In this document: one piece after another, positions 1 to 9,100 of the stretch
How the letters are laid out: the number at the start of each line of letters is the position of its first letter
How positions within the stretch are numbered: the stretch's first letter is position 1
Assembly (NCBI RefSeq): GCF_014904695.1
Contig: NZ_JACXXN010000003.1
Location: forward strand, 173,405 to 237,404
Origin: Nostoc sp. MG11
GTDB taxonomy: Bacteria > Cyanobacteriota > Cyanobacteriia > Cyanobacteriales > Nostocaceae
Direction: 5' to 3'
DNA length: 64,000 nt
The notes under the pieces: model-generated
The model's input: the letters and a program-made list of their open reading frames with translations, nothing else
The model's database searches: none
Told to the model about the DNA's origin: nothing
Program-made: the position numbers and the translations under genes

Positions 1-370
1 AGTCATTGCGATATAAAGTATCAAAGCCTAAAAGTCGTAGAGATGTTGCTAACTTACCTAAATGAATATCTAAAACAAAACGGATAACACTGAGTGGTTT
101 AGGTAAAATAAAAATACTGGGTTTAGCAATGTTCCTCGCAGATATCGGATAAACATTGATAGTATCTCCATCTTGAACAATATAAGAAAAATTTACATAT
201 TCACCATTAACTTCTATACAGTCAACTTCTGGATGAGGAACACCCAACGCTTCAATCATGTCCTTAATTGAGGCTCTTTCCTCAAAACAATGGGATATTC
301 TCACCTGCTTTTGATGCCGTGGTAAAAAATCATTCAATTCCGCATAAAAGTAAAAAAATGCAACAGCCAT
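1..370 (-). CDS. Mut7-C ubiquitin-like / Mut7-C RNase domain protein (3' part outside window)
   Basis: The reverse strand reads open from an ATG at 370 to the window edge, giving about 123 residues from MAVAFFYFYAELNDFLP onwards. The first 80 or so residues resemble the ubiquitin-like fold fused to Mut7-C proteins (SYIVQDGDTINVYPISA). They are followed by the start of the Mut7-C RNase domain, seen as VLDIHLGKLATSLRLLGFD with its conserved Asp. Proteins of this family are predicted PIN-like nucleases with a C-terminal zinc ribbon, which would lie beyond base 1. Cellular substrate unknown. The match is from memory of the family motif and is strong; the gene is partial only because of the window edge. 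Confidence 0.8.
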   Translation of the reverse strand, partial: MAVAFFYFYAELNDFLPRHQKQVRISHCFEERASIKDMIEALGVPHPEVDCIEVNGEYVNFSYIVQDGDTINVYPISARNIAKPSIFILPKPLSVIRFVLDIHLGKLATSLRLLGFDTLYRND

Positions 371-732
371 ATTCACAAATATTTGAATTAGTCAATAGTA
401 ATTATTAATTTATTAATTTAATCTCTGTCTTCCGCTTTTCCCCATTATTGGACACAAAACACATCCTAATAAATTCTCTCATTCCTGCTCTTTCTTACCC
501 AAAGAATATCAATTAATTTTACTAATTTACATTCTCGGTCTTCGTCCAGTCTAATGGCAAGTGCTTTTGTACTAGTAGCCGCGATGGGCTACGCCTACGC
601 CTCGCCTTTTACAGAGTATGCACCAGTTGCCTAAATCCTGTCAGAGTGAGTATTTCCGCAATACCTAGAGCATCGATTCAGTAATGGCAAAAACCCGATT
701 TATTTTCGGTAAAACGACCAATTTTCGTTAAC

Positions 733-763
733 TGTAGAGACGTTGCATTGCAACGTCTCTACA
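733..763. repeat. 31-base palindromic intergenic repeat
   Basis: TGTAGAGACGTTGCA and its reverse complement TGCAACGTCTCTACA are separated by one T, giving a perfect 15-bp stem. Sequences of this kind (GTAGAGACGTTGC...) are familiar from memory as dispersed palindromes between genes of filamentous cyanobacteria. There is no T-run, so it is more likely a dispersed repeat than a terminator. Confidence 0.6.
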
Positions 764-869
764 AAAGAATCGGTGTTCTAGCGCAGTACAATGATACCGA
801 CAAGACCTAATTACGATTTGTATGAGAATCTGTTGATAAATAACTCTAGTTCTCTAAAATATATAATTA

Positions 870-883
870 TGCACACGTGTGCA
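870..883. promoter_or_regulatory. LacI-type operator TGCACACGTGTGCA
   Basis: This perfect 14-base palindrome with a central CG lies 21 bases before the start codon of the LacI-family gene. LacI-family operators are typically even palindromes with a central CG. The same core recurs at 3130-3143 and, with one mismatch, at 3167-3180, upstream of the inositol-oxygenase remnant. Auto-repression by the adjacent gene product is inferred. Confidence 0.7.
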
Positions 884-904
884 ATTGTCTTTTAAAGTAA
901 AATA

Positions 905-1942
905 ATGAGTAAACGAAGAGTTTCAATTGAAGATATTGCTCGCAGAGCAGGTGTTTCTCATTCTACAGTTTCACGCGCTTTACGAGATAACCCTCTAATT
1001 AGCCCGAAAGTGCGAGAGGAAATTAAGCAACTGGCGCGAGAGATGAGCTATGTACCCAATGCTATTGCTCAAAGCTTGCTTTCTTCACGTACTAATACCA
1101 TTGGAGTAGTAGTAACTTCAATAGCAGATCCTTTTTTTGCTGAGGTAGTAGAGGGAATCGAACAGGTTGCTAGGCCAGCAGGCTTGAGTGTTGTGTTAAG
1201 TACTTCACATCGAGATTTGGAGCAGGAAATAGCAGCTATTGATAATTTTCATCGCCGTAGAGTAGACGGTATTTTGGTAGCCGACTCACGAATTAGTAAA
1301 CAGCATACAAAGCAACTAATACAAATTGCTGTACCAACAGTTCTAATTAATAGCCAGGCCGAAGATCAATTAGAAATGTTTCACTCAGTAGCAATAGACG
1401 ATCGCTTAGGTGCTAAATTGGCTGTAGAGCATCTAGTAAGTCTAGGACACACTTCTATTGGTTATTTAGGTGTGGGCGATCGCAGCAGATCAAATCAACA
1501 GCGCCTAGAAGGATATCGAATCGCTCTTGCTGAAGCCGGTCTACCACAAATTGATGATTGGGTTGCAATTAATGATGAAGATAATATCAGAACAAGCGAT
1601 GTTGGTACTGGTCAAAAGATGCTATCTAAACTATTTACTGCTGAGGTAACTGGCATCTTTTGTTATAACGATATGGTAACAGTTGGCGCTCTATTGGCTT
1701 GTCAGGAATTAGGTATTTCAGTACCACGAGATTTAAGTTTAGTCGGATTTGATGGTATTGCTCTGTCCCGTTTCGTGACACCGCCACTCACGACAGTTTC
1801 CCAGCCAATGTTAGAAATTGGTTGCTCTGCTATGCAAATGTTACTCGATTTAGTACAGGGGAAAAGTGTGGAAAATCTCGTTTTATCTCCTTTTTTAGTA
1901 ACGCGAGGTAGTAGCACAGCATTAAGAAATGACCACAAATAA
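905..1942 (+). CDS. LacI/GalR-family transcriptional repressor
   Basis: A 345-residue protein of normal family length. Residues 5-50 form the LacI helix-turn-helix and hinge (SIEDIARRAGVSHSTVSRAL, then VPNAIAQSLLS). The rest is a periplasmic-binding-protein-like sensor domain (IGVVVTSIADPFFAEVVEGI; DGILVADSRIS; LSLVGFDGIALSRFVTPPLTTV). It should bind a palindromic operator and release it on binding a sugar or polyol. Perfect operators lie just upstream of this gene (870-883) and before the MIOX remnant (3124-3149), so it probably controls itself and a carbohydrate regulon. Nostoc punctiforme HrmR is a LacI-family regulator of a uronate/hormogonium locus and could be the nearest characterised relative; that assignment is a guess. 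The effector is unknown. Confidence 0.9.
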   Translation: MSKRRVSIEDIARRAGVSHSTVSRALRDNPLISPKVREEIKQLAREMSYVPNAIAQSLLSSRTNTIGVVVTSIADPFFAEVVEGIEQVARPAGLSVVLSTSHRDLEQEIAAIDNFHRRRVDGILVADSRISKQHTKQLIQIAVPTVLINSQAEDQLEMFHSVAIDDRLGAKLAVEHLVSLGHTSIGYLGVGDRSRSNQQRLEGYRIALAEAGLPQIDDWVAINDEDNIRTSDVGTGQKMLSKLFTAEVTGIFCYNDMVTVGALLACQELGISVPRDLSLVGFDGIALSRFVTPPLTTVSQPMLEIGCSAMQMLLDLVQGKSVENLVLSPFLVTRGSSTALRNDHK

Positions 1943-2002
1943 TTTTCCAATTTAGCTGAACTCAGCAAAAGCCTCACCTCACCCCCAAGATAGGCAATGC
2001 AG

Positions 2003-2194
2003 TTAGCGGTATAGTACTCCAATGATCAGAGCAAAGACAATTGGAATAATGATCGGGATAGCAACAATAAGTCCCCATTTACCAATCCGAATTTCTTCAC
2101 CTTCTGATTTGAGAAGTGCTATCCAACCACCAACTCCCATCAATAGCCAGATGCATCCGAAGGCAATAAATATAATAAATACTGAGTCTTGCAT
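2003..2194 (-). CDS. Small two-helix membrane protein
   Basis: The 63 residues consist of two strongly hydrophobic segments (about 5-27, FIIFIAFGCIWLLMGVGGW, and 41-60, WGLIVAIPIIIPIVFALII) joined by a short charged loop. The overlapping reading frame on the other strand (2022-2225) has no such organisation and is taken as a shadow. Function unknown. It sits convergent to the LacI gene with no obvious partner. Confidence 0.5.
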   Translation of the reverse strand: MQDSVFIIFIAFGCIWLLMGVGGWIALLKSEGEEIRIGKWGLIVAIPIIIPIVFALIIGVLYR

Positions 2195-2285
2195 ATTAAT
2201 AAACCACCAATTTAAAAACGTTTAATAATCATTTGAATAATTTAGCAACACCTGAAACAATTCAGTGTTAAGGCAAATACATAGT

Positions 2286-3044
2286 ATGAAAAACGACGAT
2301 CATCAAGTAGGTCGGATTCTGAGTCGAAGAGAAACACTGGCGCTATTTAGGACAACTGTAGCAGCAACGCTTTTTGGATGCATGCCTAGAAAGTCTCACT
2401 CTTCTGCACACATACAATTTAGTGTATCCTTACCTACAACATTGCCAACGTGTGTCGTCAGACCACAGCAGACCGAAGGCCCGTATTTTGTAGACGAGAA
2501 GCTCAACCGCTCCGATATCCGCTCTGATCCTTCGGATGGTTCGGTGAAAGACGGTATACCACTCAAACTAACGCTTCGTGTTTCTCAGTTTAATAGTACT
2601 GGTTGCACGCCGCTTGTTGGTGCGATCGCAGATATTTGGCATTGTGACGCCCTAGGTATTTATTCTGATGTAAAAGACCCAAGTTTCAATACCGTCGGCA
2701 AAAAATTCCTGCGCGGGTATCAAGTGACAGACGCAAATGGAACCGTCCAGTTCACAACCATCTACCCTGGTTGGTACGAGGGTAGAGGAGTCCATATCCA
2801 TTTTAAGGTACGCACAGATCCGACATCAAGACAGAATTATGAGTTTACGTCACAACTATACTTTGATGACTCGATCACAGATCAGGTGTATACACATGCA
2901 CCATACGCCAGCAGAGGACAGCGTACGCTGAGGAATACTGAAGATTGGATCTTTAAAGACGGTGGAGAGCAATTGTTACTTACACTCACCAAAACAAATC
3001 TTGGTTACGCAGCAACGTTTGATATTGGACTTCAGACAGTTTAA
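2286..3044 (+). CDS. Secreted intradiol ring-cleavage dioxygenase-like protein
   Basis: I take the ATG at 2286 (MKNDDHQVGRILSRRETLAL) rather than the upstream GTG. The N terminus has a twin arginine (SRRETLALF), a hydrophobic stretch and a Cys (ATLFGC) that could be a Tat-type lipobox. The body matches intradiol dioxygenases of the protocatechuate 3,4-dioxygenase beta type: QTEGPYF, GAIADIWHCDALGIYS, RGYQVTDANGTVQF, YPGWYEGRGVHIHFKV. The usual non-heme Fe(III) ligands (two Tyr, two His) appear present in YPGWY and VHIHF. Exported homologues of this type are common in bacteria and their substrates are mostly unknown. It lies between the LacI gene and its distal operators, so co-regulation is possible but not shown. 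Confidence 0.8.
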   Translation: MKNDDHQVGRILSRRETLALFRTTVAATLFGCMPRKSHSSAHIQFSVSLPTTLPTCVVRPQQTEGPYFVDEKLNRSDIRSDPSDGSVKDGIPLKLTLRVSQFNSTGCTPLVGAIADIWHCDALGIYSDVKDPSFNTVGKKFLRGYQVTDANGTVQFTTIYPGWYEGRGVHIHFKVRTDPTSRQNYEFTSQLYFDDSITDQVYTHAPYASRGQRTLRNTEDWIFKDGGEQLLLTLTKTNLGYAATFDIGLQTV

Positions 3045-3123
3045 GCAACAGTTAATCCTGATTTACAGCAATTTTCAAATGTATGGGGAACGGAGTCAAA
3101 ATGTGCAAAAAAACTTAACACAC

Positions 3124-3180
3124 TATTCTTGCACACGTGTGCAAGAATAAATCTATGACAAGTTTATGCACACGTCTGCA
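3124..3180. promoter_or_regulatory. Pair of LacI-type operators before the inositol oxygenase remnant
   Basis: A perfect 26-base palindrome at 3124-3149 has the core TTGCACACGTGTGCAA. A second, imperfect site TGCACACGTCTGCA lies at 3167-3180. The cores are 37 bases apart, about 3.5 helical turns. Both match the operator before the LacI gene (870-883). They precede the ATG at 3216 of the decayed MIOX gene by 36-92 bases, a normal place for a repressor to block transcription. Confidence 0.75.
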
Positions 3181-3215
3181 AAAAATGGAGCGCAAAAGTA
3201 TCATTTAACAAAGAT

Positions 3216-3793
3216 ATGTCTCAAACTCTAAAACATTCTATTGCTCATCCTCAAAACAATCCCTTGCATTCTCTAAAAGAGTGGGAAGAGGACTTACTAA
3301 ATCGCTATCTTGAGCCAGACAACATAGTAAAAGAAAGTAAAGCTATCGCTGAATCCAGGAATTAAAAAACGCCTACCAAAGACACGGTAAAATAGTTTTA
3401 TAGGTTGAATCATCTCAACCAACTGTACAATTTTATACTAGTTGTAATAACTTTATGTGTAATAGCAAATATGGTGTTTATGAGCCGAATTGTAAATTGG
3501 AATAATGTACATATTTCGTAGGGTCATGATGGTATAGAAATCATTTAATGAAAAACTATTTCCCCGAACTTGCATTGTACATTCTCCGCTATCACTTGTT
3601 TTATCCCCAACACCGTGAAAATGCATACGAGCATTTGATAAATAAACATGATAAATGAATGTTTAAATGGGTGAATTTATTCAATCCCTACGATTTATAT
3701 TCAAAAAATTCTATTTCTCTTGGTTGGCAAAAACTAAAGCTATACTATAAAGATTTAGTTGCTAAATATTTACCTACAACAATCAAACTCTAA
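3216..3793 (+). pseudogene. myo-Inositol oxygenase (MIOX) remnant
   Basis: Two ends of a MIOX-like protein survive. The N-terminal piece (3216-3365) reads MSQTLKHSIAHP... NPLHSLKEWEEDLLNRY and stops at a TAA after 49 codons. The C-terminal piece starts near 3465 with KYGVYEPNCKLE, shifts frame through NNVHIS-stop-GHDG, then reads MKNYFPELALYILRYHLFYP, YEHLINKHDK-stop-MFKWVN, LFNPYDLYSK and YYKDLVAKYLPTTIKL to the TAA at 3791. These match the MIOX family C-terminal region (IYQPHCGLENVLMSWGHDEY; MIRFHSFYPWH; FNKFDLYTK; YYQGLIDKYCPG). The central part with the HD iron-ligand motif is missing, and at least two stops and a frameshift are seen. MIOX converts myo-inositol to glucuronate. The LacI-type operators directly upstream suggest the gene was once an inducible catabolic gene. 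Confidence 0.85.
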
Positions 3794-4664
3794 ATATCCG
3801 GTAGTAGGACAGGCAAAAATTTCCAAAATCCCGCACAGACAATATATTTGATTGACCTTGTGCAGATAGCGATTATTTGTTGCTTATTCTGATGAGCAAA
3901 CATTTTTCGGCAAGACTAAACTGGGTAGAGCGTTTTCTAAATCTGAGTAGCACGTCGCATATAAAATATGTGTGCAGATGACTGGAAATTGGAGTTATAA
4001 ATGTTAAGTTTTTTAAATTTAGCCTCAGATGAATGCTGCTTAATTTTCGTAAATTCTCTGAGAGAAAAAGCTTGAATTGCTTAGAAACAGAATAGTCTTC
4101 TTTGTTTTGTAAAGTTCGATAAAGGGAGTTAATTTTTTTGTGATAATGCAGGATAAACTATTAATAATAGTCAAATACCATCAAAATTTGCAAATTTGAT
4201 AGCATAAGGCTCAAAATTTAGTTAAGTAGGTAGGCACAAATAATTAGCAGATAGTAGGGTGTGTTACGGCTTCTGTAATGCACCAAAAACTAGAAATGGT
4301 GCGTTACGCGCTTCGCGTTAACACACCCTACAGGGGTTTTATATTTAATTCAAACCCGCTACTTAAAAGCCGTTTTCAATCCATGCACTTCCAAATATAC
4401 TTTTACAAAAAAATAAAGTGGATCTTTGAGATAGTGCAACACTCATGATTTTGCTTTAAAAAACCAAAAAGCTAATTTAGTGAACTAATAGCAATAACTC
4501 CAATCAAGTGATATCACATGACGTTTGAGAACAGTTGAGATGGCAAAAGCTAGCAGTGTCACTAAATTGGGTCTGAAGTTTTCAGACCTAGTTCATCTTG
4601 TGATGACATTGCAGATTTAGAGTTTGCTGACCTTTCTCAAATTCAAATGTGTTGTTAGATATTG
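3794..4664. other. Intergenic region before the sugar ABC operon
   Basis: About 870 bases without a credible gene. It contains a MITE-like element (4223-4365, listed separately). No copy of the TGCACACG operator was found here, so control of the ABC operon by the LacI protein is not supported by this stretch. The last 250 bases are AT-rich and probably hold the operon promoter. Confidence 0.5.
4223..4365. repeat. MITE-like palindromic element, copy 1
   Basis: The element runs from TAAGTAGG at 4223 to CGCTACTTA ending at 4365, so its tips are near-inverted repeats. Inside is a large imperfect palindrome, GTAGGGTGTGTTACGGC... CGCGTTAACACACCCTAC, around the loop ACCAAAAACTAGAAATGGT. A second copy with the same flanks (CACAAATAATTAG on the left, TTTTATATTTAATTCAA on the right) is at 63505-63639. 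No coding capacity. Confidence 0.75.
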
Positions 4665-5690
4665 ATGAATATGAAAAAAATTGCGATCGCAGCTAGTATC
4701 TTAAGTATTTTTAGTAGTACTATTGTCGGCTGCACAAATACCTCTCCCAATAACAATACTGCTACTAACACTGATACCTACACTGCTACCAACACAGCTA
4801 CACAGAGCAAAGATAGTAATCAGGATGTCAAATTGCGATCAGTCGGAGTCACCGTTGGCGATCTAAGTAATCCCTTCTTCGTCCTCATGGGACAGGGAGC
4901 TGAGAAAGAAGCCAAGAGGATTGGCGGTGATGATGTTAGAGTTACTGTGGTTTCCAGTGGCTACGATCTCAACCAACAAACCAACCAAATCGAAAATTTC
5001 GTTGCTGCTGACACTGACATAATTATCCTGAATGCTGCTGATAGTAAAGCAATTAGACCAGCAGTCGATAGAGCAAGGAAAGCAGGTCAAATCGTGATTG
5101 CGGTAGACACAGCCGTTGATGCAGATGTGGATGCTACAGTTACCACCGATAATCTGCAAGCCGGCGAGGTGGCTTGTAAATATATTGTTGATCGCCTCAA
5201 AGGCAAAGGCAATGTAGTAATAGTTAACGGCCCGCCGGTGTCCTCAGTGATCCAGCGAGTTGATGGCTGCCAAAAGGTATTATCCAAATATCCCGATATA
5301 AAAATACTTTCTAAAGACCAGAACGCAGAAGGGAGCCGGGATGGAGGGCTGAAAGTAATGAGCGATCTGCTGACAACCTATCCCAAAATTGATGCTGTCT
5401 TTGCCATCAACGATCCAAGTGGCGTGGGAGTAGATTTAGCAGCTAACCAAGCCAAACGCAAGGAATTTTTCATTGTTGGCGTTGATGGTGCGCCAGAAGC
5501 AATCCAGGCGATCGCATCCAACAACAGTCTATATGCTGCGACTGCTACTCAAAATCCCACAGCAATGACCCGAAAAGCAGTTCAGGTTGGCAACGACATT
5601 CTGCATGGCAAAAAACCTGAATCACCCAACATTCTGATTCCAGTCAAGTTGATCACAAAAGATAACGTCAACACCTCCCAAGGTTGGTAA
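4665..5690 (+). CDS. Sugar ABC transporter substrate-binding lipoprotein (ribose/inositol type)
   Basis: The start is ATG 4665 or 4671 (MNMKKIAIAASILSIFSSTI). The signal peptide ends in a lipobox, STIVGC, so the mature protein is a lipoprotein. A Thr/Asn-rich linker (about residues 25-50) follows, then a RbsB-like periplasmic binding protein: SVGVTVGDLSNPFFVLMGQG, DIIILNAADSKAIRPAVDRA, VIAVDTAVDADVDATVTTDN, FAINDPSGVGVDLAANQA, FFIVGVDGAPEAIQAI. The family binds pentoses, hexoses or inositol for uptake. The ATPase and permease genes follow directly. The ligand cannot be read from sequence; the MIOX remnant next door makes inositol or a related polyol a reasonable guess. Confidence 0.9.
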   Translation: MNMKKIAIAASILSIFSSTIVGCTNTSPNNNTATNTDTYTATNTATQSKDSNQDVKLRSVGVTVGDLSNPFFVLMGQGAEKEAKRIGGDDVRVTVVSSGYDLNQQTNQIENFVAADTDIIILNAADSKAIRPAVDRARKAGQIVIAVDTAVDADVDATVTTDNLQAGEVACKYIVDRLKGKGNVVIVNGPPVSSVIQRVDGCQKVLSKYPDIKILSKDQNAEGSRDGGLKVMSDLLTTYPKIDAVFAINDPSGVGVDLAANQAKRKEFFIVGVDGAPEAIQAIASNNSLYAATATQNPTAMTRKAVQVGNDILHGKKPESPNILIPVKLITKDNVNTSQGW

Positions 5691-5787
5691 GTGGGAATTG
5701 CGGAGATGAGGAAGCAGAGGGGCAGAGGGAATAAATACTGACCCTTGACCCTTGACTCCTCACTCAATTTTTTTACAGGATTCGTTT

Positions 5788-7341
5788 ATGACAACAACTA
5801 CTGAAACTTCTTTTTCTGATACACCAACCACTACCCCTGTATTAGAAATGCAAGGGATTGGGAAACGATTTCATGGTGTACCTGCTCTCCAAAACGTCAA
5901 TCTTACGATTTATCCGGGAGAGGTTCACGCCCTCATGGGTGAGAACGGGGCAGGCAAAAGCACATTGATGAAAATCTTGGCTGGAGCTTACATTGCTGAC
6001 GAAGGCGAGATTCGCATCAATGGTAGCCCTGTAAAAATTACCGATCCGAGTACAGCACGTAAAGCTGGTATTAATCTGATTTATCAAGAACTAAATGTTG
6101 CACCCAATTTAACCGTTACCGAAAATATTTTTATGGGTAGCGAGTTACAGCGAGGTCAATTTTTAGACCGCAAAGGTATGGAAATTGAAGCACAGCAGGT
6201 GCTCCAAAGCCTGGGAGCCAACTTTACAGCCCAGACTGTGGTTGGTAGCTTGTTGATCGCCGAACAGCAACAGGTGGAAATTGCGCGGGCGCTGAAAGAT
6301 AAAAGCCGCGTTTTGGTGATGGATGAGCCGACAGCAGCCCTATCTGACCGCGAGACTGAGCATTTATTTGAGGTAATTCGCAAACTGCGGAATGATGGCA
6401 TTGCCATTATCTACATCAGCCACCGCATGGAAGAAATATATGCCCTGGCTGACCGAATTAGTGTGCTGCGTGATGGTCAATACATTGGTAGTCTTACGCG
6501 GGATGAAATTTCTCCACAGCGATTGGTGCAGATGATGGTTGGTCGTCCTATGGAGGATTTTTACGAACATCAACGGCAAATGAATCCTGGCCCAGTAGTG
6601 CTAGAAGTCAGAAATATCAGCGACGGACGCAAGATTGAGCCGATGAGTTTAAAAATTCATGCTGGAGAGATTCTTGGTCTAGCTGGGCTAGTTGGTGCAG
6701 GACGTACGGAAGTATCCCGGCTGATTTTTGGTGCTGATCACAAGGCAAGTGGTGAAGTATTCCTAAATGGTAAAAAACTGCATATTAATTCGCCTAGTGA
6801 TGCCATTGCAGCCGGAATTGGTTACGTCCCGGAAGACCGCAAAGACCAGGGTTTATTTCTGGAGATGAGTGCTCGTAAGAATATTGCTATCAACACACTC
6901 AAGCAAGATGCAAAGGCTGGCATCGTTAATTGGGGTTCAGTTAATCAGCTGGCAACGCAAGCGGTAGAAAACTTCAATATTCGGCTGGCCAATTTAGAAA
7001 TTAGAGCAGTGGATCTTTCTGGTGGCAATCAGCAGAAGCTACTGTTAGCGCGTTGGCTAGCCATTAAGCCGAGAGTATTGATGTTGGATGAGCCGACACG
7101 TGGCGTAGATATCGGTGCTAAAAGCGAAATTTACCGAATTATGAGCGAGTTGGCAGCACAAGGCGTTGCCATTCTCATGGTTTCCAGCGAACTAACAGAG
7201 GTTGTGGGAATGAGCGATCGCGTCCTAGTGATGCGAGAAGGACAACTGGTGGGTGAACTGGATGGCAGTCTTGGTAAAGAAATTACCCAAGAAAAAATTA
7301 TGCACTACGCAACTGGAGCATCGGAGGTACTAGGATCATGA
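5788..7341 (+). CDS. Sugar ABC transporter ATP-binding protein (RbsA type, two ATPase domains)
   Basis: I use ATG 5788 ([13 protein letters not shown]), preceded by ACAGGA. The 517 residues hold two tandem ABC domains. The first has Walker [10 protein letters not shown] and Walker [12 protein letters not shown]. The second has the degenerate nucleotide loop GLVGAGRTE usual in this family, a clear signature [16 protein letters not shown] and Walker [13 protein letters not shown]. This layout is characteristic of RbsA/XylG/IatA ATPases of CUT2-type importers. The stop overlaps the permease start by four bases (ATGA), indicating translational coupling. Confidence 0.95.
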   Translation: MTTTTETSFSDTPTTTPVLEMQGIGKRFHGVPALQNVNLTIYPGEVHALMGENGAGKSTLMKILAGAYIADEGEIRINGSPVKITDPSTARKAGINLIYQELNVAPNLTVTENIFMGSELQRGQFLDRKGMEIEAQQVLQSLGANFTAQTVVGSLLIAEQQQVEIARALKDKSRVLVMDEPTAALSDRETEHLFEVIRKLRNDGIAIIYISHRMEEIYALADRISVLRDGQYIGSLTRDEISPQRLVQMMVGRPMEDFYEHQRQMNPGPVVLEVRNISDGRKIEPMSLKIHAGEILGLAGLVGAGRTEVSRLIFGADHKASGEVFLNGKKLHINSPSDAIAAGIGYVPEDRKDQGLFLEMSARKNIAINTLKQDAKAGIVNWGSVNQLATQAVENFNIRLANLEIRAVDLSGGNQQKLLLARWLAIKPRVLMLDEPTRGVDIGAKSEIYRIMSELAAQGVAILMVSSELTEVVGMSDRVLVMREGQLVGELDGSLGKEITQEKIMHYATGASEVLGS

Positions 7342-8336
7342 GTCATACGTTAAAGCCTGCCAATAACAGACTAGGCAAGGATTCAACATCGCGCAAGCGT
7401 CAATCAATCAGCACTCTGCTAGAGATTGCAGGTATTCTGCCAATTCTAGTAATTATCTGCATTTTATTTACATTCCTTTCTCCTAACTTCCTCACAGGCG
7501 GCAACCTCGTTAATATATTGCGCCAGGCATCCATCAACATTGTGCTGGCAACAGGAATGACGTTTGTGATTCTGACCGGAGGTATTGACCTTTCAGTTGG
7601 GTCAATATTGGGTGTTTCTGCCGTAGTTGCCGTACTTGTATCCCTACTTCCCGCTTTAGGTTGGGTGGCTGTGCCGGCTGGTTTACTAACAGGATTGCTT
7701 TTAGGCTTAGTCAACGGCGCTCTGATCACCTTTTTGGATGTACCGCCTTTTATTGTCACGCTGGGTTCACTCACTGCTCTACGGGGTGCTGCCTTTTTGG
7801 TTGCCAATGGCACAACGGTGATTAACCGCGATATAAATTTTGCTTGGGTGGGTAATGACTATTTGGGGCCCCTTCCTTGGCTAGTAATCATTGCTCTACT
7901 GACTGTATTAGTTAGTTGGTTTGTTCTCAGACAAACTGTTTTAGGAGTGCAAATCTACGCTGTTGGTGGTAACGAACGAGCAGCACGACTAACTGGTATC
8001 AAAGTAAATCGCGTCTTGCTATTTGTCTATGGCGTCAGTGGAATGCTAGCGGGTTTAGCAGGAATAATGAGCGCCAGCCGTCTTTATAGTGCTACTGGCA
8101 TGTTAGGCCAGGGTTACGAATTAGATGCGATCGCTGCCGTAATTCTTGGTGGAACTAGCTTTACAGGCGGCATTGGTACGATTGGCGGAACCCTTCTAGG
8201 TGCATTGATCATTGCTGTTCTCAACAATGGTTTGACCCTATTGAACATGTCTTACTTCTGGCAACTAGTCGTCAAAGGTCTAGTAATCATTGTGGCGGTA
8301 ATGATTGATCGCCTCCGCAGACGTTCCAGACGTTGA
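7338..8336 (+). CDS. Sugar ABC transporter permease (RbsC type)
   Basis: The 332-residue inner-membrane protein has eight to ten hydrophobic segments and typical CUT2 permease motifs: [79 protein letters not shown]. It forms the channel fed by the preceding lipoprotein and powered by the preceding ATPase. It is the last intact gene of the operon: its stop at 8334 is followed in the same frame by the remnant of an unrelated MFS porter, which suggests a deletion brought the two together. Confidence 0.93.
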   Translation: MSHTLKPANNRLGKDSTSRKRQSISTLLEIAGILPILVIICILFTFLSPNFLTGGNLVNILRQASINIVLATGMTFVILTGGIDLSVGSILGVSAVVAVLVSLLPALGWVAVPAGLLTGLLLGLVNGALITFLDVPPFIVTLGSLTALRGAAFLVANGTTVINRDINFAWVGNDYLGPLPWLVIIALLTVLVSWFVLRQTVLGVQIYAVGGNERAARLTGIKVNRVLLFVYGVSGMLAGLAGIMSASRLYSATGMLGQGYELDAIAAVILGGTSFTGGIGTIGGTLLGALIIAVLNNGLTLLNMSYFWQLVVKGLVIIVAVMIDRLRRRSRR

Positions 8337-8819
8337 AAAATCAACGTCAACATTATTACAACACTGATTGCGATCGCCTTCGTAGACAAATTTGGTCGCA
8401 AGCCCCTGCTGATCCTAGGGTCACTCGGCATGACCCTAACATTGGGAACGATGGCTACTATTTTTGGAACCGCTCAGCTAGATGCTGCTGGTAATCCCAC
8501 CTTGAGCGGCTCAGCGGGTATTGTAGCTCTCCTAGCAGCTAACCTCTATGTGTTTTGCTTCGGTTTCTCCTGGGGGCCAGTGGTCTGGGTGTTGTTGGGA
8601 GAAATGTTTAACAACAAAATTCGAGGTGCTGCACTTTCAGTTGCAGCTGCAATGCAATGGGTTGCGAATTTCGTCATTTCTACGACATTTCCTCCCATAC
8701 TGCAATATTTCGGGTTAGGTTCTGCCTATGGTCTTTATACAACCGCAGCAGCTATCTCTTTGTTCTTCGTTCTCTTTTTTATTAAGGAAACCAAAGGAAT
8801 TGAGTTAGAAGAAATGTAA
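8337..8819 (+). pseudogene. C-terminal remnant of an MFS sugar porter (GlcP-like)
   Basis: Directly behind the permease stop, and in the same frame, the sequence reads INVNIITTLIAIAFVDKFGRKPLLIL and on to 8819. It carries hallmarks of the sugar porter family: DKFGRKPL (loop motif D-x-x-G-R-K), FGFSWGPVVWVLLGEMFNNK with PExFP-like spacing, IRGAALSVAAAMQWVANF, and a C-terminal FIKETKGIELEEM. That is about the last third (four to five helices) of a roughly 460-residue transporter; no N-terminal part is present. A separate start exists at 8430 but such a fragment cannot form a transporter. In Nostoc punctiforme the GlcP glucose permease belongs to this family and sits near oprB; homology to GlcP is inferred. 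Confidence 0.85.
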
Positions 8820-9100
8820 TTAACATCAAACCAGTAGTTCACCAACCTAAAAATGCTAAGTGAAGGCTGGGGAAAAGGGAAAGGGAAAGGGATTAAAAAT
8901 ATGCACACTTTTCCCTTTAAAAAGCCAAGTTTCTTTAGCAAACTATTAGAGCTACCTTCTAATTAGCTAGAAAACAAAACATATTACATTTTCATTGAGC
9001 ATTTGAACATAGTAAAAAAAATTAGGTATTGCTGAATTGGAGTATGTGCGTCTCTGCGTAAGATTCTCATACTTATATTTAGCAACGCCAAAAATTAATA

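Larger units (their letters stand above)
371..904. other. Intergenic region upstream of the lacI-type gene
   Basis: No coding sequence is seen here. The stretch holds a fragment of the dispersed repeat GGGCTACGCCTACGC near 585-605, a 31-base palindrome at 733-763 and a LacI-type operator at 870-883, all described separately or in the findings. The rest is AT-rich spacer between two divergently transcribed genes. Confidence 0.6.

Noticed and set aside
2022..2225. Forward 67-residue frame opposite the two-helix membrane protein
   Set aside because: Reads as the complement of the membrane protein, without its own features.
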